From positions 62,001-126,000 of the forward strand of contig CAZEQJ010000001.1 of assembly GCA_964514385.1 (NCBI GenBank): DNA of 64,000 bases, read 5' to 3'. Shown here in pieces: positions 36,078 to 45,232 of this stretch (the first letter of the stretch is position 1; every line of letters starts with the position of its first letter). The translations under genes were made by a program, and so were the position numbers. The DNA is from CAZEQJ01 sp964514385 (GTDB taxonomy: Bacteria; Bacteroidota; Bacteroidia; Cytophagales; Cyclobacteriaceae). A model generated the notes under the pieces. The model was not told the DNA's origin. It was given only the letters and a program-made list of their open reading frames with translations, and did no database searches.

Positions 36078-36102
36078 ATTAAATGTATTCTGTACATTTA
36101 AT
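36078..36102. promoter_or_regulatory. Perfect inverted repeat next to the start of the TonB-receptor locus
   Basis: ATTAAATGTA, five bases, TACATTTAAT: ten perfectly paired bases on each side. The right arm ends three bases before the ATG at 36106. It could be an operator for a dimeric regulator or, as RNA, a hairpin over the ribosome-binding region. It lies in the 183-bp gap after the accC terminator. Confidence 0.5.
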
Positions 36103-36105
36103 TTA

Positions 36106-36804
36106 ATGCTACGATATTTAAAGCTCCTCGGTTTACTCCTATCCGTTTTCAACCCCTGCAATGGGCAGCGGGAATTGGACACATCCGGACTTGATGTCAA
36201 CGGAGATGCCCTACTATGGTATGATGAGCAAATCAATGGTGACCGCGCCATACATCAGATCGGAGAGCAATTTAGTCCTTCTAAGGTGAGGGGTGATGGT
36301 GATTTTCCATTTCTGTACGAATCGTTTATGGATGGCACACTTTGTTATAAAGGGGAGTATTATCCATCCGTTCCACTTCACTATGATATCGTAGTGGATA
36401 TGGTATTAATCAAAAAACTCCGCTTTGTTGACACTTTTATCGAGGCGAGACAGGACGAGATCGATTCATTCTCCATTGAGGGTAGGAAATTTGTCCGGTT
36501 GGAGATAGAAAGTGATGGTTATCACAGAAATGCATTTTACGAGGTATTATATGAAGGCAACCACGTAAGCCTTATCACCAAGCGGATTAAAAAGGAGGAA
36601 TTAGACGGGTATAACCGTAAAGATCGGTTTTATATACTTGAAAATAGTACGGCTGAAAGAGTAAAATCGAATTTTTCTCTCAAGAGATACTTTTCTGAGA
36701 ACAGGAAACAGATCAGGAGATTCATTTCTGAAAATGAACTGAATGCCAGAAAAAGTGAACGGGATATGATAGATATTATTAACCACGCAGACTCGCTATT
36801 TTGA
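36106..36804 (+). CDS. Hypothetical secreted protein upstream of TonB receptor
   Basis: 232 residues. A short signal peptide (residues 1-20, ending CNGQ) precedes a mainly beta N-terminal half (VPLHYDIVVDMVLIK, SFSIEGRKFVRLEI) and a charged helical C-terminus rich in K, R and E. No known family recognised. The stop overlaps the TTG start of the TonB-dependent receptor, so co-translation with the uptake locus is likely. Possible role as a secreted accessory factor for the receptor is inference. Confidence 0.75.
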   Translation: MLRYLKLLGLLLSVFNPCNGQRELDTSGLDVNGDALLWYDEQINGDRAIHQIGEQFSPSKVRGDGDFPFLYESFMDGTLCYKGEYYPSVPLHYDIVVDMVLIKKLRFVDTFIEARQDEIDSFSIEGRKFVRLEIESDGYHRNAFYEVLYEGNHVSLITKRIKKEELDGYNRKDRFYILENSTAERVKSNFSLKRYFSENRKQIRRFISENELNARKSERDMIDIINHADSLF

Positions 36805-39548
36805 GATATATAGTATACATATTGTTATATACGACGACCATAGTATTGGGTCAGCAACAGGTTAGTGGTAGTTATGATCGGGCGCCTGTACAGAAAGTGT
36901 TTTCAGACTTTGAAGCTCAGTCCGGCTATATATTTCATTATAAAACGGACTGGATTGACACATTATTCTACAGCGGAACAATTGCAAATAAAAGTATTTC
37001 CGAAGCCCTTTCGGAGGTGTTCGAAAATACAGCTTTGACTCACATTATTTATCAAGATAAAATCATCATTACCCGGAAAACACCGATCATCACCCGACCA
37101 CCCATTATAAACAGTCTGACCAATGGAGATACCACTATACAGCGTGTAGAGCAAGGCCTGCTTTTTGAGCGGGAATATGCTGATGACAATGCCAATAATG
37201 AAGTATTTGAGATAGGAAATAAGCAAAAAATGACTGTCGGAGGCACATCAACTATTGCAGGGTATATACGATCAGAAGAAAATGGTGACCCCCTCAACAG
37301 TGCAGCGATATATATTCAGGAGCCATTTATAGCTACTTCATCAGATGCGGAAGGGTTTTATTCGTTAAAAGTACCCAATGGAAGACATACACTCAATTAT
37401 CAATTCTCAGGAATGCGGCCCACTACACGTAATGTCGTGGTGTTTTCGGACGGTCAGCTCAACGTGGATATGAAAACCGATGTCATAGCTCTTCAGGAAA
37501 TTACAGTGGAATCGAGGAAGACAGAAAATGTGCAAAATGTGCAAATGGGTATCGAACGCATCAGCATGGAAGCATCAAAAAGTATTCCGGCGGTACTTGG
37601 AGAACTGGATATTGTAAAAATTGCCACCACCTATGCCGGTGTTACCCAGGTAGGTGAAGGAAGTGCAGGATTCAATGTACGGGGTGGAAAATCTGACCAG
37701 AACCTCATACTGCTCGATGGAGCACCGATCTATAACCCCGCTCACTTTTTCGGATTCTTTTCAGTATTCAACGGAGATGCAATCGGTGATGCATCCATCT
37801 ATAAAAGCTCCATACCGTCGAAATACGGTGGCCGGTTGTCATCTGTATTTGATATTCAAAGTAAAAAGGCGGAGCGTGAAGAAGTTTCAGCCTATGGCAG
37901 TATTTCACCTGTAACAGCAAAGCTTTCTGCTGAAGTCCCTTTGTTTGATAAGAAAGCAGGGTTGTTTATGTCAGGCCGCACTACCTATTCCAACTGGATA
38001 TTAAGCCTCGTTGATGATCCTGACTTCAGGGAAAACAATGTGAATTTTTACGATATGCTTGTTAGGTACGACCACGACCTTTCTGAAAATGACGTTCTGC
38101 GGGTATCCGGCTACTACAGTAAAGACCAGTTTAACCTCAACTCCGCCTCAGTGTTTGCATCATCCGACTTCAGCTACAGCAATCAGGCTTACAGCATGCA
38201 ATATACACGCAGATTCAATAAAAACCTGCTTGGTGACTTTACCGGGTATTATTCATCCTATGGGTATGACCTGATAGATGACAATTCAGCCCGTAATGCC
38301 TTTCGCCAGGGCTTTTTCCTTGGTGAAACCGGCCTGAAGGCCAATTTCAACTACTACCTCAATGGAAATAATGGCATCGATGCAGGCATGGAATTGAAAC
38401 GTTACCAGGTAAATCCGGGTTTTAAAAAACCACTCGGTGAGGAATCTTCCATTATTCCCATAGATATTGAAAATGAACAGGCCAATCAGCTGGACTTCTA
38501 TCTATCCGACGAGATTATCATCAATCCTGCTCTGACGGTTTCTGCAGGCCTTCGTTACGCCCTCTATACCCTGACAGGTCCAAGAACTGTGTACTCATAT
38601 CAGGAAAATCAACCCAAAAACAACCTCTCACTTGCTGACTCTGTGTCATTTGCAGGCGGAGAAGTAGCTAAATACTACCATGGGCCGGAATACAGGCTTT
38701 CAGCGAGATATTCAATTAATGAAACTACCTCATTTAAAGCTTCCTACAACAGAACAAGGCAGTTTATTCATACCCTTACAAATACAATTTCGCTTTCTCC
38801 TACTGATATCTGGCGGCTTTCAAGCGAACATATCAGACCCCAGGTTGCGGATCAGTTTTCGGCAGGTTTTTACAAAAATTTCAGTAATAATACCCTCGAA
38901 TTTTCAATGGAGGGATACTACAAATACATTCAAAACCTGCTTGATTTCAAGGTAGGTGCCAACTTTCTGCTGAATGAGCGTGTGGAAACAGCCATTTTGC
39001 AGGGGCCTGGGCGGTCGTATGGATTTGAACTGTCCCTCAAAAAGTCGGGCAGACTCAATGGATATATAAATTATACCTTTAGCCGCTCATTTATACAACT
39101 TGCCGGCGATAGTCCCGAAGAAACGATAAATGAAGGGGAATTTTATCCCACAAACTATGATATCCCCCATTCCGTAAATCTGGTCTCAAACTTTAAATTT
39201 ACCGAAAGGATAAGCTTTTCCTACACCCTTGCCTATGCTTCCGGCCGACCAGTCACCTACCCGATTGGCAGCTATGAAATCAATGGGGTAAGAGCTATAC
39301 ATTATCAGGATCGTAATACCTACCGTATACCTTATTATCTGCGTATGGACGCCGGTATCAATATCCTTGCCGGGCACAGGCTAGATAAACTTGTACATAG
39401 TGAGCTATCCTTTTCTGTTTACAATCTACTGGGAAGGGACAATCCTTTCTCCGTGTTTTTTGATGTAGAAAGAGGATTTGTGAACGCCTCACAACTGGTA
39501 ATATTTGCCGTGCCTATTCCTACAATCACCTATACTTTCATTTTCTGA
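36801..39548 (+). CDS. TonB-dependent receptor with STN and carboxypeptidase-like domains
   Basis: 915 residues. Signal peptide (1-17); STN domain (about 20-95, SGYIFHYKTDWI) that normally signals to FecR-type anti-sigma factors; a CarboxypepD_reg-like domain (about 150-235, STIAGYIRSEENGDPLNSAA); a plug domain (about 265-375, SAGFNVRGGKSDQNLILLDGAPIYN split here by function); then a 22-strand-type barrel ending in TYTFIF. The STN domain suggests transcriptional signalling, yet no FecI/FecR pair is adjacent. Substrate unknown. Followed by a DUF4249 lipoprotein with a one-base overlap. Confidence 0.93.
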   Translation: MRYIVYILLYTTTIVLGQQQVSGSYDRAPVQKVFSDFEAQSGYIFHYKTDWIDTLFYSGTIANKSISEALSEVFENTALTHIIYQDKIIITRKTPIITRPPIINSLTNGDTTIQRVEQGLLFEREYADDNANNEVFEIGNKQKMTVGGTSTIAGYIRSEENGDPLNSAAIYIQEPFIATSSDAEGFYSLKVPNGRHTLNYQFSGMRPTTRNVVVFSDGQLNVDMKTDVIALQEITVESRKTENVQNVQMGIERISMEASKSIPAVLGELDIVKIATTYAGVTQVGEGSAGFNVRGGKSDQNLILLDGAPIYNPAHFFGFFSVFNGDAIGDASIYKSSIPSKYGGRLSSVFDIQSKKAEREEVSAYGSISPVTAKLSAEVPLFDKKAGLFMSGRTTYSNWILSLVDDPDFRENNVNFYDMLVRYDHDLSENDVLRVSGYYSKDQFNLNSASVFASSDFSYSNQAYSMQYTRRFNKNLLGDFTGYYSSYGYDLIDDNSARNAFRQGFFLGETGLKANFNYYLNGNNGIDAGMELKRYQVNPGFKKPLGEESSIIPIDIENEQANQLDFYLSDEIIINPALTVSAGLRYALYTLTGPRTVYSYQENQPKNNLSLADSVSFAGGEVAKYYHGPEYRLSARYSINETTSFKASYNRTRQFIHTLTNTISLSPTDIWRLSSEHIRPQVADQFSAGFYKNFSNNTLEFSMEGYYKYIQNLLDFKVGANFLLNERVETAILQGPGRSYGFELSLKKSGRLNGYINYTFSRSFIQLAGDSPEETINEGEFYPTNYDIPHSVNLVSNFKFTERISFSYTLAYASGRPVTYPIGSYEINGVRAIHYQDRNTYRIPYYLRMDAGINILAGHRLDKLVHSELSFSVYNLLGRDNPFSVFFDVERGFVNASQLVIFAVPIPTITYTFIF

Positions 39549-40717
39549 TGAATAACACACAAAAAAATATCGCATATCTGTTGTTGCTTCTGATCGGATG
39601 CACCTATCCTTTCGAAACAAATGATGTCCCGTTTGAGCGCTCTGTCGTGGTTTCCGGTACCTTTACTGATGAATATACCCGTCATGAGATCACATTGTCA
39701 TATTCGGCACCGATCGAAAATGTACGGGCAGACTACGTAGAAAACGCCAGTGTCTGGATTGTGGAAAACGGAAGCAACCGCATTGACTTCTTAGAAATCA
39801 GTCCCGGTATTTATCAGACGACAGACTCAGTAGCAGGGCAATCAGGTGCCAGTTACCAGCTTTTTTTCACAACTTCAGAAGGCCGGAATTACTCCTCTTC
39901 CGAAAATACATTGCAGGCTTCACCGGAGATTACCGATATTAAAAGCACGTACAGAACCTCTTTTTCATCTACAACAGACGATCCGGTAGGTGGAATACAG
40001 TTTCTCGTAGATACAGAACGTGAGGAAAACGCCGGAGAGTTTTTCAGATATGAATATCGTGAAGATTTTCTGATCCTTGCTCCTTTTGAGTCCCGCTTTC
40101 GGCTGATTATCATCAATGATACACTGGATTCCCTTGCTCCTCGGGTGGAAGATATTCATATCTGCTATGGGGATGATGAGTCAGACAATATCATTCTGGC
40201 GAACGCTTCGTTAACCTCAGGCCCTACCATATCCGATATCCCCATTACCTATGTGCCGGAAACTGTAGGGAAACTCAGGCACCGATATGCACTAACAGTC
40301 AGCCAATATGCTATCAATGCCGATGCATACACCTACTATGAGAATATAAAAAACGGGCTAGAGTCCGGCGGATCCCTGTTCGAAACACAACAAGGTACCC
40401 TGGCCGGAAATATCGTGTGCCTGGATGATCCATCAGAAACAGTTCTCGGGTATTTTGAGGTGTCAGGCTCCTCCAGTTACCGCGAATTTTTTGACTTTGA
40501 AGATCTGGATCCCAGATTATCAGAGCCTCCGAGCGGATGTACGCCGGATGATATCATACTTGTGCACCGGGATACCCTTCGGATGAACATGGGCCGGCTG
40601 ATTATGTATCAGATTTCCCCTGATTCAGCCTACTATGCCATGACCCGGCTGGGCTGTGCCGATTGTACCATTTCTGCGTCTTCCCAACCCCCTAGTTATT
40701 GGACAGATGAGGATTAA
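39548..40717 (+). CDS. DUF4249 lipoprotein
   Basis: 389 residues. Lipoprotein signal with lipobox LLIGC (Cys at about 18), then the DUF4249 pattern: FERSVVVSGTFTDEYTRHEITLS, ASVWIVENGSN, and a long beta-rich body. DUF4249 proteins are commonly encoded directly after TonB-dependent receptors and are thought to be surface lipoproteins cooperating in uptake; direct function is not established. The stop lies 11 bases inside the next frame's start region (40707), so genes overlap. Confidence 0.9.
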   Translation: MNNTQKNIAYLLLLLIGCTYPFETNDVPFERSVVVSGTFTDEYTRHEITLSYSAPIENVRADYVENASVWIVENGSNRIDFLEISPGIYQTTDSVAGQSGASYQLFFTTSEGRNYSSSENTLQASPEITDIKSTYRTSFSSTTDDPVGGIQFLVDTEREENAGEFFRYEYREDFLILAPFESRFRLIIINDTLDSLAPRVEDIHICYGDDESDNIILANASLTSGPTISDIPITYVPETVGKLRHRYALTVSQYAINADAYTYYENIKNGLESGGSLFETQQGTLAGNIVCLDDPSETVLGYFEVSGSSSYREFFDFEDLDPRLSEPPSGCTPDDIILVHRDTLRMNMGRLIMYQISPDSAYYAMTRLGCADCTISASSQPPSYWTDED

Positions 40718-42647
40718 ACTGCTTACAACTACGTTATTTGTGGCTCTGCATGCAATGGCACAGCCAAATATCCGTGAAGGCATGTATCTTCATCTAAATA
40801 GTCATGCTTTTATTTCTGGCGAAACCATAAATATATCTGCTTACTGCATTAGTGAATCGACGGGCAGACTGTCGAAGTTGAGTACTATCGCCTACATAGA
40901 AATTATCGGAGAGGAAGGACCGATATTTCAGGATAAAATAAAACTTCAGAACGGACGCGGGCAGACAAGTTTTTTCATCCCCTCGCTGGTGCTCAGCGGG
41001 ACCTATCAGGTGATTGCATATACCAGATGGATGAAAAACTGGCAAGATTACTTCATAGCTCCTGTTACCATCATCAATCCCTATGAAGAACTTAATAATT
41101 CACCCCAAAAAGTGACCAGATCATCGTTAAAGATCTTCCGTGATCCGTCTTCAGACTCACTTATTTATCAATTTACCGGACTTGACCCCACAAAAATGTA
41201 TCAGGGCAGAGTAATTGACAGTGCTGGTGAAACATTTACCCGTTTTCAGCCTGATAGTTTTGGACTAGGTAAACTACCTTTACCACCGTTAAGTGATGAA
41301 TTTGAGGTAGTAATGGAAGATTCAGGCAATAATCTATCTTTTTTCAGTGTCGATAGCATATACACAGCTAAAAATACGTGGGGTATAGATGTACCAAACC
41401 TGGATAAACGATCTCTTGACAGATCATTCTCTCCAAGAACATCAGCAGAGATTTTATTATCACTGGAAAAGGGAAGCTATTCTATATCGGTTCGTAAAAG
41501 GGATGCAAATTATTACAGAGCCGGAAGACATGCAGTATTCAGAAACAATCAGTATATCAAAAACGAGGTGATTGATCCAGATGAATATGCAGAAAAACAA
41601 CCGGAAGATGTCAATTTGCTGGCAGCTGTATCGTCACGTTTGGAATATAAAAATAACCCTGACTCCTTGTGGATAGTACCGGAAGTGAGAGAGGAAATAC
41701 TATCCGGAAAAGTCACGGTAAAAGACGGAATAGATGATGGTATCCCATTGACCTTGACGGTAAAATCGGATCCGATACAACTCCGCTCGACGCGAACGCT
41801 GCCGGGTGGATACTTTTACATACCGTTCACTGGCAGCGATTTGGAGTATCAGGCTATTCTTACTCCACTGAATTTTAAAAATTATGACATATCCTTTGAT
41901 AAAAGATTTCTGGGGGATTATCCGGAAGCAGACTTCAGCACACCACTTCTTGACAGTTTACAAATCGTGGAAATCATTGACCGAAGCATTCGTAATCAGG
42001 TTGAAAACGCCTATTATGAAAAAGACACAGCCAATGCAGACTCTACAGCCTGGGTTCCGCAAATTAATTTCGATTACGAATATGACCTGGATAACTATGC
42101 CCGCTTTCCGACCATCCGACAGACATTGATAGAGTTTGTGATCACTGTTGCAGGAAGAGCATCACCTCCGTTTATACGGCCGATTGTTGGAGATGAATAT
42201 AGCACAACCCCACTGCTGTTGATTGATGGTGTACCTATCGCAGATGAAGAGATGGTAGACTTTAACCCCTACCGACTCAAAATGATCAAGGTGTTGAATA
42301 ACACATATTTTATAGGGTCAGTAAATTATGACGGTGTTGTCGCTTTTCTAACCAAAGAAGGGTATGGAGATTATTTTGACAACAAGGATATTTATAAAAA
42401 ATTGACTGTCAAGCCATTAACATCTTTTGACAACTCCGTTTACAGCCCCGGTATAGCCCCTTCACATGAGCCTGATTTTCGTGATCAGTTATACTGGAAC
42501 CCACATCTAAACGTAACCAATAACAAGGAGCAGGCAATACGCTTCAGCACTTCAGATGTAACAGGAGTTTTTGAAATGGTTATAGAAGGCTTTACATCAG
42601 ACGGCACCGCTGTAAGCAGGATCTATTCCTTTGAGGTAAACGAATGA
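40707..42647 (+). CDS. MG2-like secreted protein with plug-like C-terminal region
   Basis: 646 residues from ATG 40707 (start chosen for the signal peptide IKLLTTTLFVALHAMAQ). Residues about 25-120 resemble a macroglobulin MG2 domain (YLHLNSHAFISGETINISAYC, SGTYQVIAYTRWM). Near residues 500-580 the segment LLLIDGVPIADE, then PYRLKMIKVLNNTYFIGS, looks like the plug fold of TonB receptors. Proteins of this build occur with TonB/DUF4249 pairs in Bacteroidota. A role in surface capture or protease-inhibitor-like binding is inference. The stop abuts the stop of the convergent next gene without a gap. Confidence 0.8.
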   Translation: MRIKLLTTTLFVALHAMAQPNIREGMYLHLNSHAFISGETINISAYCISESTGRLSKLSTIAYIEIIGEEGPIFQDKIKLQNGRGQTSFFIPSLVLSGTYQVIAYTRWMKNWQDYFIAPVTIINPYEELNNSPQKVTRSSLKIFRDPSSDSLIYQFTGLDPTKMYQGRVIDSAGETFTRFQPDSFGLGKLPLPPLSDEFEVVMEDSGNNLSFFSVDSIYTAKNTWGIDVPNLDKRSLDRSFSPRTSAEILLSLEKGSYSISVRKRDANYYRAGRHAVFRNNQYIKNEVIDPDEYAEKQPEDVNLLAAVSSRLEYKNNPDSLWIVPEVREEILSGKVTVKDGIDDGIPLTLTVKSDPIQLRSTRTLPGGYFYIPFTGSDLEYQAILTPLNFKNYDISFDKRFLGDYPEADFSTPLLDSLQIVEIIDRSIRNQVENAYYEKDTANADSTAWVPQINFDYEYDLDNYARFPTIRQTLIEFVITVAGRASPPFIRPIVGDEYSTTPLLLIDGVPIADEEMVDFNPYRLKMIKVLNNTYFIGSVNYDGVVAFLTKEGYGDYFDNKDIYKKLTVKPLTSFDNSVYSPGIAPSHEPDFRDQLYWNPHLNVTNNKEQAIRFSTSDVTGVFEMVIEGFTSDGTAVSRIYSFEVNE

Positions 42648-43712
42648 CTACACCCTTTCCCTGAACCTCGCTCTTTGACGTGGCCGTATCGGATGTTTTG
42701 CCAGCATCCCTATGCTGGTATTAATTAGTTCTCCCATTGATTTACACTGCATAAAGGCATCATCCTGATATAAGGCGGCTAGTGACTCTCTGAGCTGTAC
42801 TACATGCTCAACTGGCGCCAGCACATCTCCTGCCATAGCATTAAGCAGGTTGTTCAGCCTCATGCCCGATGACTTCACACGCAGCAGGATACGGCTCCGT
42901 TCCTCCTTCTGATACTGATGCTCCAGCGTCGGCGACATGGTCTTAAATCCCAGATTTATGATGGGATTGTTTTCCTTAAAAAACTGTGGCAGGTAGATCA
43001 GGTAGTTACCTTCATAAGACTGCTGGTCAAAGTCGATGGCCCGCAACCGGAAGTAAACTTCATCAAAATCAGGTATGATCTCCACTACGTAATTGTCATT
43101 GCGCATATCTCCAAGCAATTGCACCAGGCATCGTTCATTGAATTTTACAAATTCCTTTGCAACGCGAAGTGGATTATAATCCTGATTAATCATGAAACTT
43201 GCCATAAAGTCATCGCCCGGCACACCCGGGATGTGTTCTTCAATGATCGTATCCCTGTCGGTAAGGAAGTTTATTTTATTGGGTGACAACATATCTTCGA
43301 GTTCCATCCCGTAAACCCTCGATGCATCCGCCACCTTTATGTAAAAATAATCAAACAGCTCATTCAACTGATTCAGTACACGCACACGTATGGGCCTTGT
43401 ATTGCCATAAAGGCATAGATCTATCCTGTCTATGATCAGATGTTCAATAAATGAAGTATCACCGGCTACCTTAAGGTTAGAATACATTTCAAGCAGACTT
43501 TGGTGGATATACACAGTGTCACCGGGAGAATAGATCAATGTTTCCCATAATGTGTCCTTGCCATTACGGTCATAAACAGAGACGGAGCTTGAGTAATTGA
43601 ATAGGTCGCGATATGCTACTTCAAACCGTTTTTCCTTACCTGTATCTTCCAGGTAGCTTCTTAATGCCTGTGATATTGGATATACCTTTTTCTTTAAGCG
43701 TACGTTTGCCAT
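42648..43712 (-). CDS. Conserved hypothetical with protein-kinase-like motifs
   Basis: 354 residues, soluble, no signal peptide. A central segment reads LLGDMRNDNYVVEI and then LRAIDFDQQS: this resembles the catalytic loop (D...N) and metal-binding DFG/DFD motif of kinase-like folds such as HipA, APH or lipid kinases. An N-terminal half with NKINFLTDRDTIIEEHIPG could be the nucleotide-binding lobe. The assignment is based on motif shape only. It is monocistronic by position, convergent with the MG2-like gene. Confidence 0.7.
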   Translation of the reverse strand: MANVRLKKKVYPISQALRSYLEDTGKEKRFEVAYRDLFNYSSSVSVYDRNGKDTLWETLIYSPGDTVYIHQSLLEMYSNLKVAGDTSFIEHLIIDRIDLCLYGNTRPIRVRVLNQLNELFDYFYIKVADASRVYGMELEDMLSPNKINFLTDRDTIIEEHIPGVPGDDFMASFMINQDYNPLRVAKEFVKFNERCLVQLLGDMRNDNYVVEIIPDFDEVYFRLRAIDFDQQSYEGNYLIYLPQFFKENNPIINLGFKTMSPTLEHQYQKEERSRILLRVKSSGMRLNNLLNAMAGDVLAPVEHVVQLRESLAALYQDDAFMQCKSMGELINTSIGMLAKHPIRPRQRARFRERV

Positions 43713-43877
43713 GATATCGTAAGTATGGCCAAAAATTATGGATTAATTGGTAATATGGTCATAACCTGAATCATAATCAAAGGTGATTGCCGTCCTAAAT
43801 GATATAATTGTTATAACTTTACGTAGAATTTGTTTAACTTTATTAATATATTATCTAATTAACCAGAAGCAGGAAGA

Positions 43878-44294
43878 ATGAAAAAAGTATTGATCGTATT
43901 GGCTTTATTTACCATTCAGATAAGCATGGCGCAAAATGAGGCATTTATTGGGAAGTGGAGGGTGGTAAATTTCACTCTTCTCAATGCTGAAGAACTGGAG
44001 CCAGAAGCGCGTAACGGGATCAGCAATATTGCCAAAAACTTTATAGACGCCGAGTTTGAATTTCAGGCTGACCGCAGTTTTATCCTGTCCACACGCGAAG
44101 ATTTTCCGGAGGAAATGGAATCGTTCAAAAGCAGAAGCCGAAAGCAGTGGAATCTTGTCGACGGAGTAATCGGTATTGGAAATGATATTGATGGTTATGC
44201 CTACATGGAGCTTGTTTTTGAAAAGAAAGGCAATCAGACATATCTTAGCTTTTTTGAATCTCCTATACAATTTGAGGTTCGAAGAGTAAATTGA
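43878..44294 (+). CDS. Small secreted lipocalin-like protein
   Basis: 138 residues. Signal peptide MKKVLIVLALFTIQISMAQ, then NEAFIGKWRVVNFTLL, the GxW-type opening of bacterial lipocalin-like domains, and a beta-rich body ending FESPIQFEVRRVN. Such domains bind small hydrophobic ligands or stay structural; the ligand here is unknown. It stands alone between the kinase-like gene and a lipoprotein. Confidence 0.75.
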   Translation: MKKVLIVLALFTIQISMAQNEAFIGKWRVVNFTLLNAEELEPEARNGISNIAKNFIDAEFEFQADRSFILSTREDFPEEMESFKSRSRKQWNLVDGVIGIGNDIDGYAYMELVFEKKGNQTYLSFFESPIQFEVRRVN

Positions 44295-44348
44295 CCATGA
44301 GAATAGCAATCAGAGTGCATATGGCTTAACATTTACATAATCCTCTGC

Positions 44349-44356
44349 TATATTTG
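44349..44356 (+). promoter_or_regulatory. Bacteroidota-type -7 element before lipoprotein gene
   Basis: TATATTTG fits TAnnTTTG; it lies 33 bases before the ATG at 44390, a plausible position. No clear -33 TTG. Confidence 0.45.
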
Positions 44357-44389
44357 CAATGATCTGTTGCAGCATTACGTTATCCCCAT

Positions 44390-45127
44390 ATGAAGCTTAT
44401 TAATACCAGACTGATTGTTTTATTACTGACGGTGGTGGCACTGTTAGGGTGCCGAGAAGAGCCGGAGTTTGTCAATATTTTTGAAAGGGAGCCTTTCCCC
44501 TACATTAATGATGTCAATTATGGGCCGCGACTTGACTCGTCCAACAGTACGATAGCCCGGCTAATAACTACTGAGTTCAGGGAAATGAAAGGCTATATTG
44601 AAGACATCCGTGATGTAAATGATGATGCTATAATTCGAGGGCAGATAAAAACTGGCTATGTATGGCATCTTGACCAGGTAGAACGTGATGACTTCAATGC
44701 GGTGACCTTTGTCATTCCGCCTCTCGGTGATGATCTCGATGTATCCTATTATCAGATCACACGCTATAATGACACCGAATATTTCGACTATGAACGGTCT
44801 ACCCCCACAAGCCGCTTCAACCAACGTGTTACGCAGGATGACCTGGCATTGCAGGGCAGAATAGTGTCAAGTGACCTTGAGGGGACTTCAACACTTGACT
44901 GGGATATCAATGAACAACGCGTATTTATAGAAACCCGATTTTTCGAAGATGACCGAAAAGAATATGAGTTAAGTGGCGGTGCCGGCACGCTTACTATTTA
45001 CGAGGGTACACGATTTGATGACGAGGCAGAGCAGATACTGTTACTGGAGTGGAATAGTAACGGCGGCGGCAGGTATCAGTATATCGATCCGGCAGATAAT
45101 AGCGTAAAGAGTGAGGGGACGTTTTAG
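44390..45127 (+). CDS. Hypothetical lipoprotein
   Basis: 245 residues. Lipoprotein signal with lipobox ALLGC (Cys at residue 21). The body is strongly acidic (IEDIRDVNDDAIIRG, TRFDDEAEQ) and appears beta-rich. No recognised domain. Probably an outer-membrane lipoprotein; the +2 and +3 residues after Cys are R and E followed by E and P, without a clear surface-export signal. Confidence 0.8.
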   Translation: MKLINTRLIVLLLTVVALLGCREEPEFVNIFEREPFPYINDVNYGPRLDSSNSTIARLITTEFREMKGYIEDIRDVNDDAIIRGQIKTGYVWHLDQVERDDFNAVTFVIPPLGDDLDVSYYQITRYNDTEYFDYERSTPTSRFNQRVTQDDLALQGRIVSSDLEGTSTLDWDINEQRVFIETRFFEDDRKEYELSGGAGTLTIYEGTRFDDEAEQILLLEWNSNGGGRYQYIDPADNSVKSEGTF

Positions 45128-45232
45128 GTCTTTTTTCTACAAAAAGTAAGCTGGTGTGTTCTTACGACCAGACTTTTCACAACAGTAGATTTTAGCTCAG
45201 TAATTTGGCATGAATTTGGTAGTTTTTTGCAT

